Source of the DNA: Burkholderia sp. WSM2232
Lineage (GTDB): Bacteria; Pseudomonadota; Gammaproteobacteria; Burkholderiales; Burkholderiaceae
Length of the DNA stretch: 64,000 bases
Direction of reading: 5' to 3'
NCBI RefSeq assembly: GCF_000472545.1
Contig: NZ_AWZV01000026.1
Location: forward strand, 44,695-108,694
Shown: positions 8,858-16,644 of the stretch, one piece after another
Position numbering within the stretch: the stretch's first letter is position 1
How the letters are laid out: each line of letters starts with the position of its first letter
Program-made: the position numbers and the translations under genes
The notes under the pieces: generated by a model
The model's database searches: none
What the model was told of the DNA's origin: nothing
Seen by the model: only the letters and a program-made list of their open reading frames with translations

Positions 8858-9331
8858 CGATCACCCTTGGAAGAATGTGTGGTTGGCGGAAATATAGCGC
8901 AAGGCGGCGCGCGGCGTATTTCAACTTTGTAATAACTGATGCATAAGATCGCAGCCGGGGCGAGAGGTTACTTTCCGTTACATTCCTGCGATGGCATCGG
9001 AACCGACGTAGCGACTAAGCGAGGCTGTGCAACGGTTGCAGCTCCAGGACATCAATTGCGTGGAAATAACGGAAATTAGTTCGGAACCCGAATCAAGATG
9101 AACTCCGCGTCGCCGCCCGCATGAGTATTGCCGGCGGTTGTCATGTCACGCAAATTCATCAGGTACGGCTACCTAATCGCGCGCCCATATCGCCCGGACC
9201 CGTGTGGGTGCCCAGATGCTCGCCAGCGCATTGCAAACGCCGACATATCGCACCTCCTGTTAGACGGCAAACACCGAGGTGAGATTTTTTCCTGGGCTTA
9301 TCTGGAGCGGCTTGCGAAGGCCGAGCGACGA
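8858..9331. other. Gene-poor spacer, 474 bp
   Basis: This stretch is less GC-rich than its surroundings (A/T patches at 8915-8945 and 9060-9095) and lies between two leftward genes. I find no RNA gene, terminator or credible small gene. Open frames in it lack family features and ribosome-binding sites. Confidence 0.5.
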
Positions 9332-9958
9332 TCAACGATGTGCAACGCGCTTCTCGAACGCGAGCCGCGTCCACGTGACGCCGGCGCGCCGGTTGCCTGG
9401 CTGAACCGAAGGCATCAACAATTGCAGCACGGGTTCAAGACCCGAGGCACTCGCAAGCCCGATTGTCTCCCGCGCGCAGACTTCGAACACGCGGCGCCCC
9501 GCGGGGGCAGGTCCATGACGAAGAGACATGATCAACCTTCCGCCATCCCGTAGCAGACCGCTCACGCGCGGCATCGCGCGGCAACGCTGCTCGCGATCCA
9601 GGTGCATCCACACAGCAGTGAGCATCACCAGATCAAATGTGTCCTGTCTTGAGCCGACGATCGCGAGATCGGGCAGGCTGTCGTCGATCCACTCGACGCG
9701 CGACGACCGATGCAGATCGCTGGCCGCGCTGCGCAGTTCGTCTACGGGTTCCACGGCAACGACCGCGTGTCCCATCGCGGCCAACGCCGCTGCATCGGTT
9801 CCGACTCCAGCGCCGACGTCGAGAACGCGGGACGGCACGGTTGGCAACAGGTGCAAAACCGGCGCATGACGATCTGAGAATGAAATGCCCCGCCACTGAC
9901 GGATAAGCACGCCCGCCTCTTCCGCGTAGCCTTCCGTTCCGCTGGCGTTAGTGGACAT
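9332..9958 (-). CDS. Class I SAM-dependent methyltransferase, substrate unknown
   Basis: A 208-residue Rossmann-fold methyltransferase. Motif I VLDVGAGVGTD lies at 45-55, followed by the acidic motif II (VVAVEP, about 66-71) that holds the SAM ribose, then FDLVMLTAVWMHL and a post-motif LLRDGGRLIMSLRHG. The family is very broad, with small molecules, quinones and rRNA all possible, and nothing in the neighbourhood points to a substrate. It starts at the ATG 9958 and stands alone, facing left, in the least conserved-looking part of the window. Confidence 0.8.
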   Translation of the reverse strand: MSTNASGTEGYAEEAGVLIRQWRGISFSDRHAPVLHLLPTVPSRVLDVGAGVGTDAAALAAMGHAVVAVEPVDELRSAASDLHRSSRVEWIDDSLPDLAIVGSRQDTFDLVMLTAVWMHLDREQRCRAMPRVSGLLRDGGRLIMSLRHGPAPAGRRVFEVCARETIGLASASGLEPVLQLLMPSVQPGNRRAGVTWTRLAFEKRVAHR

Positions 9959-10359
9959 TGCTGGACCTCACGTAGTGCACGTAACCGCACAGGTCGATTT
10001 GCTGCCACCGGGCAAACGTGCAGTGCACGCCGCGTCAGGGCAAACGAAGGGCCACGGCCGGCCACGGGCGGCCGGGCGTTACTCCGGCTGCTATGCGCGC
10101 GCCACTGTGTCGGGCGATTTCTCCGACCATACGCTGGCGAGTGACGCGCACCTTCACACCTGAAAGGCAGGCGCCCGTGGGTTGTCTATTGTGCGCCAAT
10201 TTCGCGGGGGCGTGGCGAGTGCGCGTTGATCGCGCGTTGCGCTTAGTGGCCGCTTATCGAAGTTCTCATCGACTTGTTATTGAGCCTTTGTTCCGCTCGT
10301 ATTCAGCTCCTATTGAGCGCCTACCGATCCCTTATCGAACGCGCGCCGCCACTGCATCA
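9959..10359. other. Gene-free spacer, 401 bp, with degenerate short repeats
   Basis: No gene is seen. The right-hand part (about 10253-10345) holds a loose series of CTTATCGA, CATCGA, TATTGAGC, CTATTGAGC and CTTATCGA words at irregular 10-20 base spacing. The left end should hold the promoter of the methyltransferase gene. Confidence 0.45.
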
Positions 10360-10947
10360 CTATGCGTCGCCGCCTTGCGCGAGTATCAGATCCAGCGCAC
10401 CGGAGACGATCGACCTGGCAAGCGCGGGTTCATCGACGCAGCGTGCCAGCGTGACCGCGCCGACGATAGTCGCGACGATGCCCAGCGCGAGCGTTTCGTT
10501 CCTGCCCGCAAGCGTCTGCGCTATCTGCGACGCGAGCGCGTGCACATAGCTCGTCAAGCCTTCGCGCACTTCGGGCACCGCATGACGCGCCTCGCCGGCG
10601 AGCGAACATAGCGCGCAGCCCGCACCGGGATTCTTGATATGACGATCGCTGAGGAACAGCTCGGCGATCACCTGCAACGGTTCTTTCTTCGCGGAGCCAC
10701 CCGCACCTGCCGCTGACATTGCGTGGGCAACACGTTGTTCGCTCTGCTCCAGTGCGTATTGCAGCGCCTCGACGATCAACGCGTCACGCGACGCGAAGTG
10801 TCCATAGAACGCGCCATGCGTCAGGCCGGCTTGCCGCATGGTGTCGGCCACGCCGAGCGCGTTGATCCCCTCTTCCCGAATTTGCCGCGCGGCTGTTTCC
10901 AGCACACGCTGACGGCTCTCTGCCTTTTGCGCCTGTGAATAGCCCAT
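10360..10947 (-). CDS. TetR/AcrR family transcriptional regulator
   Basis: A 195-residue one-component repressor. The N-terminal helix-turn-helix spans about residues 15-60, with the recognition part VADTMRQAGLTHGAFYGHFASRDAL typical of TetR proteins. The rest (70-190) is an all-helical ligand-binding and dimerisation domain, with a QIAQTLAGRNETLALGIVATIVG helix. It is divergent from the dehydrogenase gene at 11116 across 168 bp that hold a strong palindrome. The usual logic for such pairs is that the regulator represses both itself and the enzyme until a ligand binds. The ligand is unknown. Confidence 0.9.
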   Translation of the reverse strand: MGYSQAQKAESRQRVLETAARQIREEGINALGVADTMRQAGLTHGAFYGHFASRDALIVEALQYALEQSEQRVAHAMSAAGAGGSAKKEPLQVIAELFLSDRHIKNPGAGCALCSLAGEARHAVPEVREGLTSYVHALASQIAQTLAGRNETLALGIVATIVGAVTLARCVDEPALARSIVSGALDLILAQGGDA

Positions 10948-10960
10948 TTACGTCACCTCT

Positions 10961-11023
10961 TGACATTCTGCATGACGAGCATAATACTGAAAATGTGCAT
11001 GATGATCAACATGCAGAATGTCA
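10961..11023. promoter_or_regulatory. Inverted-repeat operator and promoter region between tetR and the dehydrogenase
   Basis: A perfect 14-base inverted repeat is present: TGACATTCTGCATG at 10961-10974 and CATGCAGAATGTCA at 11010-11023. Overlapping its right arm is a near-perfect 20-bp palindrome at 10996-11015 (TGCATG, central TGATCA, CATGCA; nine of ten pairs match). On the plus strand TTGACA (10960-10965) and TAATAC (10982-10987) are 16 bases apart and form a plausible promoter for the dehydrogenase, so a bound repressor would cover it. That the TetR protein binds here is an inference. Confidence 0.65.
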
Positions 11024-11115
11024 GGAAGAGGATATCCCAAGGAGATGTCCGCATGCGGCGGCGAATTCGCCGTTCAACCGTTTCAGGCGCCAGGCGGCGC
11101 CGGTGAAGGAGAGAA

Positions 11116-11895
11116 ATGATGCGTTTCACAGGAAAAACTGCGTTGATAACCGGTGGCAACAGCGGCATTGGTTTCGTGACGGCGAGGCGGCTGATTGCCG
11201 AGGGCGGACGTGTGGTGATCACCGGACGTGATCGCGCCAAGCTGGACCAGGCCGTCGCGGAGTTGGGTGAAAACGCGCTGGGCGTGCAGGCCAATCTGGA
11301 CAACGAAGCTGAAATCGAAGCACTGTTCGAGCAGATCAGGAGTACGTTCGGTTCGCTCGATATCGTGTTCGCGAACGCCGGCATTTCGGGCCCGACGCCG
11401 CTCGGCAACACCAGGGCCGCCGCATTCGAGGCCATCTTGCGCACCAATCTCACGGCAGTGTTTCTGACCGTGCAAGGCGCGTTGCCGCTGATGAGCGCGG
11501 GTGGTGCCGTCGTGTTGAACGGCTCGGTGATGCGCGAGCTCGGCTCACCGGGATCGTCGGCTTATTCCGCGACCAAGGCGGGCATCACCGGTATGGCGAA
11601 GGTGTTCGCGTCGGAGCTCGTGGAGCGTGGAATACGAGTAAACACCGTCATTCCTGGAGGCACGCGCACGCCGATCTGGACACGCGGCGCACGCGAAGGC
11701 GCGACGCTCGAAGGCACCGAGCAGGCACTTGGCCCGCGCATTCCGATGGGACGTCTTGCGACGCCGGAGGAGGTGTCGGCAGCGGTGCTGTTTCTCGCCT
11801 CGGATGACGCCTCCGGCATGACCGGCGCGGAGATCGTCGTAGATGGCGGGACGACCGGTGCGCCGTGGGGGTCGACGGTTTTCCGGAAGGTGTGA
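11116..11895 (+). CDS. Short-chain dehydrogenase/reductase (SDR), classical type
   Basis: A 259-residue NAD(P)-dependent oxidoreductase of the classical SDR family. The features are the cofactor loop TGGNSGIG (12-19), NAGI (87-90), catalytic Ser137 in NGSV and the YSATK pair Tyr150/Lys154, then PGGTRTPIW. The catalytic set is complete. It is preceded by GAAGGAG; ATG codons at 11116 and 11119 adjoin, and either could be used. Divergent from the TetR regulator and probably controlled by it. Substrate unknown; such pairs often handle quinones, aldehydes or xenobiotics, but nothing here decides. Confidence 0.9.
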   Translation: MMRFTGKTALITGGNSGIGFVTARRLIAEGGRVVITGRDRAKLDQAVAELGENALGVQANLDNEAEIEALFEQIRSTFGSLDIVFANAGISGPTPLGNTRAAAFEAILRTNLTAVFLTVQGALPLMSAGGAVVLNGSVMRELGSPGSSAYSATKAGITGMAKVFASELVERGIRVNTVIPGGTRTPIWTRGAREGATLEGTEQALGPRIPMGRLATPEEVSAAVLFLASDDASGMTGAEIVVDGGTTGAPWGSTVFRKV

Positions 11896-12024
11896 GCGAT
11901 GCCTCGATGAGTTCGTCTGATGCTCGCGGTAAATGGGGCGTCAGATGCTGCTTAATGAGGAGAGTGCGTGTCGTTATCGTGAAGGTGGATTCGCGATCGA
12001 TGTCATCGTGAGCCAGAAAAACAA

Positions 12025-12056
12025 AAACCCCGTAAGTCTTTAAACTTACGGGGTTT
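12025..12056 (-). terminator. Rho-independent terminator downstream of tRNA-Ser
   Basis: A 13-base perfect stem (AAACCCCGTAAGT with its complement) around a six-base loop. Leftwards it continues into a T-rich run (TTTTTGTTTTT), so it mainly ends transcription coming from tRNA-Ser and lysC. It could also stop the dehydrogenase transcript, with only three T on that side. Confidence 0.85.
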
Positions 12057-12068
12057 CGCCACCATCAC

Positions 12069-12162
12069 TGGCGGAGACGGAGGGATTCGAACCCTCGATC
12101 CAGGTTTTGGCCCAGATGCTCCCTTAGCAGGGGAGTGCCTTCGACCTCTCGGCCACGTCTCC
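12069..12162 (-). tRNA. tRNA-Ser, anticodon GCU
   Basis: Reading the minus strand, a seven-base acceptor stem (GGAGACG with CGTCTCC) is followed by discriminator G and an encoded CCA. The anticodon loop CTGCTAA gives GCU, which reads AGC and AGU codons. The long variable arm expected of a class II serine tRNA is present, and the T loop reads GGTTCGAATCC. The 94-base length including CCA fits. It follows lysC at 189 bp and is followed by a strong terminator. Confidence 0.96.
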
Positions 12163-12351
12163 CAAACTTTCGCTCGCGCAGGGAGTCAGCGCGACGAAGC
12201 CAAGATAATAGCGGCCCGAACCGCCAAGGTCAATGTCTGACGAACGCTTTTTTGTGCCAATTTCGTCATTCATGGAGATTTTCTGACCGGGCCGCGCCAG
12301 CACGCATCAACGAATGGAACGCTCCTGTACGCCCCGCCGTTTCACAGCGAA

Positions 12352-13602
12352 TTACGCCTGGTCCAGTTCGAAAGCCTTATGCAGCGCGCGCACTGCGAGC
12401 TCCATATACTTTTCGTCGATCAGTACTGAAATCTTGATTTCGGAGGTCGAGATCATCTGAATGTTGATGCCCTCTTCCGACAGCGTGCGGAACATCGTGC
12501 TGGCAATGCCCACGTGCGAACGCATACCCACGCCCACCACCGACACCTTCGAAACCTTGGGATCGCCCAGCACCTGCTCGGCCTGCACGTGACCCTTCAC
12601 CTGATTCGTGAGAATGTCCATGGCGCGCTGGTAGTCGCCGCGGCCCACGGTAAACGTGAAAGCCGTTTTGCCCTCCACGCTCTGGTTCTGGATGATCATG
12701 TCGACGTCGATGTTCGCGTCCGCCACCGGGCCGAGAATCTGGTACGCGATGCCCGGCTTGTCGGGCACACCCATCACGGCGATGCGAGCTTCGTCGCGCT
12801 GAAACGCGATGCCCGAGATGACTGCTTTTTCCATGGTCTCGTCTTCTTCAAAAGTAATCAGGGTGCCCGACTTCATTTCAGCGTCGAGCGGGATGAGCGG
12901 ATCGGTCAGGCTCGACAGCACGCGCGTCTTCACCTGATATTTGCCGGCGAATTCCACCGAGCGGATCTGCAGCACCTTGGAACCCAGGCTTGCCATTTCC
13001 AGCATTTCTTCGAACGTCACGCGATCGAGCCGGCGCGCCTCTTCGACCACGCGCGGGTCGGTGGTGTACACGCCGTCGACGTCTGTGTAAATCAGGCACT
13101 CGTCGGCCTTCAATGCAGCCGCGACCGCAACCGCCGACGTGTCAGAACCGCCGCGGCCGAGCGTAGTGATGTTGCCGTCAGGGTCGATGCCCTGGAAGCC
13201 CGTGATCACCACGACCTTGCCTGCGTCGAGATCGCGCAGCACGCGCTCGCCGTCGATTTCGCTGATGCGCGCTTTGGTGAACGCGCTATCCGTTTTGACC
13301 GGCACTTGCCAGCCGGCATAGCTGACCGCTTCGACGCCGGCTTCCTGCAACGCGATGGCGAGCAGCCCTGAGCTGACCTGCTCGCCTGTTGCGGCGATCA
13401 TGTCGAGTTCGCGCGGGCTCGGCTGCGTCGTAATCTCTTTCGCGAGGCCGAGCAAGCGGTTGGTCTCGCCGGACATTGCCGAGGGCACGACCACCATCTT
13501 GTGGCCGGCCTTGTGCCATTTCGCGACGCGCTTGGCGACGTTCTTGATGCGCTCGACCGAGCCCATCGAAGTGCCGCCGTATTTATGTACGATGAGTGCC
13601 AT
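12352..13602 (-). CDS. lysC: Aspartate kinase (aspartokinase)
   Basis: A monofunctional aspartokinase of 416 residues that phosphorylates aspartate, the first step towards lysine, threonine, methionine and diaminopimelate. The N-terminus IVHKYGGTSMG is the kinase signature, and LGRGGSDTSAVAVAAAL and IYTDVDGVYTTDPR follow. The C-terminal 150 residues form two ACT domains that bind feedback inhibitors; GIASTMFRTLSEEGINIQMISTSEIKISV is the second. There is no homoserine dehydrogenase fusion. It starts at ATG 13602 and lies downstream of tilS in the minus-strand block. No lysine riboswitch is seen upstream. Confidence 0.96.
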   Translation of the reverse strand: MALIVHKYGGTSMGSVERIKNVAKRVAKWHKAGHKMVVVPSAMSGETNRLLGLAKEITTQPSPRELDMIAATGEQVSSGLLAIALQEAGVEAVSYAGWQVPVKTDSAFTKARISEIDGERVLRDLDAGKVVVITGFQGIDPDGNITTLGRGGSDTSAVAVAAALKADECLIYTDVDGVYTTDPRVVEEARRLDRVTFEEMLEMASLGSKVLQIRSVEFAGKYQVKTRVLSSLTDPLIPLDAEMKSGTLITFEEDETMEKAVISGIAFQRDEARIAVMGVPDKPGIAYQILGPVADANIDVDMIIQNQSVEGKTAFTFTVGRGDYQRAMDILTNQVKGHVQAEQVLGDPKVSKVSVVGVGMRSHVGIASTMFRTLSEEGINIQMISTSEIKISVLIDEKYMELAVRALHKAFELDQA

Positions 13603-14036
13603 TGTCGTTCTGAACTGGAGGAGAAACCGCGCTGGCGCGCTCGCGACGACCGCACAAAAGCACAGGGGCGCAACGTCTTGTGAACGGCGGCAAAGTGTGT
13701 GGCGGCGTAGATGCAGCGCGCGTGCAACACGCGCGGATTTGCCCGTGATTGATCGCTAATGGCTTACCGGGAAACTCGGATCACGATCGGAAAACCGACA
13801 AAAGCGACGGCAAAAGCGGGGCGGGCAAACAAGTTAACGTACCCGATCGGACGCAAAAAGACAAGCCGCAAAGGCCGCGGCGGCGCCTCGGGACATGCCT
13901 GCAAAGCGTTGCTGGGACTGAACGCGCGCCGCGTTTGGGCGTGTCCAGCCCGAATCTTCGAGCCGATCACTCGCGCCCTATTTGCCCTGCCCCTAGCCCC
14001 GCCCCTTGCCTCGCTGCGCAGGCGGCGACCGGCCGT
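13603..14036. other. Spacer between tilS and lysC, 434 bp
   Basis: No gene or RNA element is recognised. An A/G-rich run at 13790-13870 is the only striking composition. The length suggests that lysC has its own promoter rather than depending on read-through from tilS. Confidence 0.45.
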
Positions 14037-15485
14037 TCAGGCAATCAGCAAGTCTTCGTGCCAGCTAATCGACACCAGCGCCTCGTTCGGCGCAACGTCC
14101 GAGGGCAAGGCCGCACGATTGAGGCCAAGCAGCGGCACGAACAGCAATTCGTCGCCGCCATAAAGCAAGGGAACATCGCGCTTCCACGCTGCAATGCCGC
14201 GCTCCTGAAACAGGTTCTTGAGCGTGCGGCTGCGCGCGCCGGGTGCGTCGCTTGTCCGCATGCGCTCGCCGCCGCGACGCGAGCGAGCACTCAGCAACGC
14301 ACGCTGCAACACGCTGACGGGAATCGCAGCTTCGCGTGCGGCGGGATCGGCATGCGACGCGTCGAGCGCCTCGAACACGAAAGTGCCACGCCATTGCGGT
14401 ACGCGCCACGTCGCTTCGCCGTTCCATGCAAGCTCGCTTGCCTCGCGCTGCGGAATCGCGGTTTCGTCGGCGGGATCACGGCTGTCGCCCGCCTCCCAGT
14501 ACACCACGCCGCGATAGCAGCGCAGCGCCTGCCCGGCATGATCGACGCGCAGACGATGCCCCTCCCCGCTCGCCCCCACTTCGCGCAGTTGCCGCAGCGC
14601 ATCGCCAAGACGCGCGCTCGACGCCGGCATGAAGCCTTGCGAACGCATCCAGTAGCGCAGCAGGTTGAGCGCGCGCTCGTCGTCCAGTGCGATGAGCGCG
14701 TGGTGCGAGAGCGCGCGTCCTTCGTCGCGTGATGCGAGTTCCAGATCGATGCGCGCCAGTTCGTCGAGCAGCCGCTGTGCTGATGCCGCATGCGACGCGG
14801 TGCGCGCAAGTGCATCGCGAAAACCGGGAAAGTGAATCGCCAGCGTAGGCGTCACCTCGTGACGCAAGGCATTGCGTGCATAGCGCGTGTCGGCGTTCGA
14901 TTCGTCGTCGATCCAGCGCAGGTGGCGTGCGTTTGCATACTGCTCGATCTGCGCGCGCAGCAAATGGAGCAACGGCCGCACGCGCACCGCCGCTGCGCCG
15001 GCGGGCGCGAACTCCGTTGGCATTGCCGCGAGACCCGCGAGGCCGGCGCCGCGCAACAGTTGCAGCAATACCGTTTCCGCCTGATCGTCCGCATGCTGCG
15101 CGAGCCACAGCGATTGAATGCCGTGCGCTGCGCACAGCGCGTCCAACGCCTGGTAACGTGCGTCGCGCGCCGCGGCTTCTACGCTCACGCCGACATCGCG
15201 CGACACCTCGACATGACGAGCCGCAAACTCGACGCTGCGTTCGCGCGCGAATGCCTCGCAGTGCGCGAGCCACGCATCGGCATTCGGGCTCAGGCCGTGA
15301 TGAACATGAAACGCGATGCAACGCGATGCACCCGCCACGCGCACTGCGGCGTCGAGCAGCACGCCGGAATCGACGCCGCCGCTGAATGCCACCGCCACTC
15401 GCGCGTGGGAGGGCAGCGCGGCAAAAGCAACGCCGACCGCTTCGAGAACGAGGCGGTCGGCGCTTGATTGGGCAGAAGTGGTCAC
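14037..15485 (-). CDS. tilS: tRNA(Ile)-lysidine synthase
   Basis: An ATP-dependent ligase that joins lysine to C34 of tRNA-Ile(CAU), changing its codon specificity from AUG to AUA. The PP-loop FSGGVDS lies at 34-40, and SLWLAQHADDQAETVLLQLLRGAGLAGLAAMP is the conserved second motif. The C-terminal domain ends with LKNLFQERGIAAWKRDVPLLYGGDELLFVP, typical of TilS. At 482 residues it is a little longer than the E. coli enzyme (432). The start is a GTG at 15485. It lies 62 bp after accA. Confidence 0.94.
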   Translation of the reverse strand: MTTSAQSSADRLVLEAVGVAFAALPSHARVAVAFSGGVDSGVLLDAAVRVAGASRCIAFHVHHGLSPNADAWLAHCEAFARERSVEFAARHVEVSRDVGVSVEAAARDARYQALDALCAAHGIQSLWLAQHADDQAETVLLQLLRGAGLAGLAAMPTEFAPAGAAAVRVRPLLHLLRAQIEQYANARHLRWIDDESNADTRYARNALRHEVTPTLAIHFPGFRDALARTASHAASAQRLLDELARIDLELASRDEGRALSHHALIALDDERALNLLRYWMRSQGFMPASSARLGDALRQLREVGASGEGHRLRVDHAGQALRCYRGVVYWEAGDSRDPADETAIPQREASELAWNGEATWRVPQWRGTFVFEALDASHADPAAREAAIPVSVLQRALLSARSRRGGERMRTSDAPGARSRTLKNLFQERGIAAWKRDVPLLYGGDELLFVPLLGLNRAALPSDVAPNEALVSISWHEDLLIA

Positions 15486-15547
15486 GTCGTTAGCGCAGTG
15501 GCATCGGGATGCGTTGCGCCGATAGACAAAAGAGAACGCGCGCGGGC

Positions 15548-16519
15548 TCAGGCACCCGGCGTCGTTTCCTTGAATTTGCCGTACGCCATCAGCCGTTCGA
15601 AACGGCGTTGACGCAAGTCATTGATGCTCATGCCCTGGAACTGACGCAGCGAATCGGCGAGCGCCCGACGCAGCAGCGCAGCCATGCCCTTCGGGTCGCG
15701 ATGCGCGCCGCCGAGCGGCTCGTTGACGATCTTGTCGATCAGTCCGAGCGCTTTCAGCCGATGTGCGGTGAGGCCGAGGGCTTCCGCCGCTTCCGGCGCC
15801 TTGGCGGCGCTCTTCCACAGAATCGATGCGCAGCCCTCCGGCGAAATCACCGAATAGGTCGAGAATTGCAGCATCAGCACACTGTCGCCGACCGCAATGG
15901 CGAGCGCGCCGCCCGAACCGCCCTCGCCGATGATCGTGGCAATCAGCGGCGTTTTCAGTTCGGCCATCACATACAGATTGCGCCCGATAGCTTCCGACTG
16001 CCCGCGCTCTTCGGCACCGATACCGGGGTAGGCACCGGGCGTGTCGATGAACGTGAAAATCGGCAAGCTGAACTTTTCGGCCAGACGCATGAGCCGCTCG
16101 GCCTTGCGATAGCCTTCGGGACGCGGCATGCCGAAGTTGCGCAGCGCGCGCTCCTTGGTATCGCGGCCTTTCTGGTGACCGATCACCATGCAGGCCTGGC
16201 CGTTGAACCGTGCCAGACCGCCGACGATAGACAGGTCGTCCGCATAATTGCGGTCGCCGTGCAGTTCGTGGAAGTCGGTGAAAAGCTCGTTCACGTAGTC
16301 GAACGTGTACGGGCGCTGCGGATGACGGGCGATTTGCGAAACCTGCCACGGCGTGAGGTTCGCGTACAGATCTTTCGTGAGTTGCTGGCTCTTCTTGGAC
16401 AGCCGCTCGATCTCTTCCGAAATATCGACGGCCGAATCGTCCTGCACGAAGCGCAATTCTTCGATCTTCGCTTCGAGTTCAGCGATCGGCTGTTCGAAAT
16501 CCAGAAACGTGGTCTTCAT
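15548..16519 (-). CDS. accA: Acetyl-CoA carboxylase carboxyltransferase subunit alpha
   Basis: The alpha half of the carboxyltransferase (323 residues) that, with AccD, moves the carboxyl group from biotin to acetyl-CoA to make malonyl-CoA for fatty acid synthesis. The start FLDFEQPIAELEAKIEELRF is the usual helical N-terminus. The crotonase-type core shows MVIGHQKGRDTKERALRNFGMPRPEGYRKA, TFIDTPGAYPGIGAEERGQSEAI and EGGSGGALAI. Length matches the family. It sits between the glycosylase gene and tilS on the same strand. Confidence 0.97.
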   Translation of the reverse strand: MKTTFLDFEQPIAELEAKIEELRFVQDDSAVDISEEIERLSKKSQQLTKDLYANLTPWQVSQIARHPQRPYTFDYVNELFTDFHELHGDRNYADDLSIVGGLARFNGQACMVIGHQKGRDTKERALRNFGMPRPEGYRKAERLMRLAEKFSLPIFTFIDTPGAYPGIGAEERGQSEAIGRNLYVMAELKTPLIATIIGEGGSGGALAIAVGDSVLMLQFSTYSVISPEGCASILWKSAAKAPEAAEALGLTAHRLKALGLIDKIVNEPLGGAHRDPKGMAALLRRALADSLRQFQGMSINDLRQRRFERLMAYGKFKETTPGA

Positions 16520-16550
16520 TGGTTTTAATCCTTGGACTTACCGGCAGCGC

Positions 16551-16578
16551 GTATTCTAACCGCGCTCGCCGCTGTCAA
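16551..16578 (-). promoter_or_regulatory. Possible promoter of accA
   Basis: On the minus strand a perfect TTGACA (16578-16573) is followed after 16 bases by GAATAC (16556-16551). The -10 is weak, and the region ends about 30 bases before the accA ATG. The call rests mainly on the -35 box. Confidence 0.4.
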
Positions 16579-16589
16579 AACCACTTCTC

Positions 16590-16617
16590 AACTATCAATA
16601 TTGAACAGTTGATAGTT
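16590..16617. repeat. Nine-base inverted repeat upstream of accA
   Basis: AACTATCAA at 16590-16598 and its exact complement TTGATAGTT at 16609-16617 flank a ten-base A/T-rich loop. It lies just upstream of the putative accA promoter and 28 bases after the glycosylase stop. It has no T-run, so it is not an obvious terminator; an operator or a weak transcript end are both possible. Confidence 0.5.
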
Positions 16618-16644
16618 TCAAAAGCGGCATGCCTCTTTGTTCTG

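Noticed and set aside
12069..12162. tRNA-Ser as an integration site of a genomic island
   Set aside because: No integrase, no repeated 3' tRNA fragment and no mobile gene was seen within several kilobases, so only the weaker accessory-block idea was kept.
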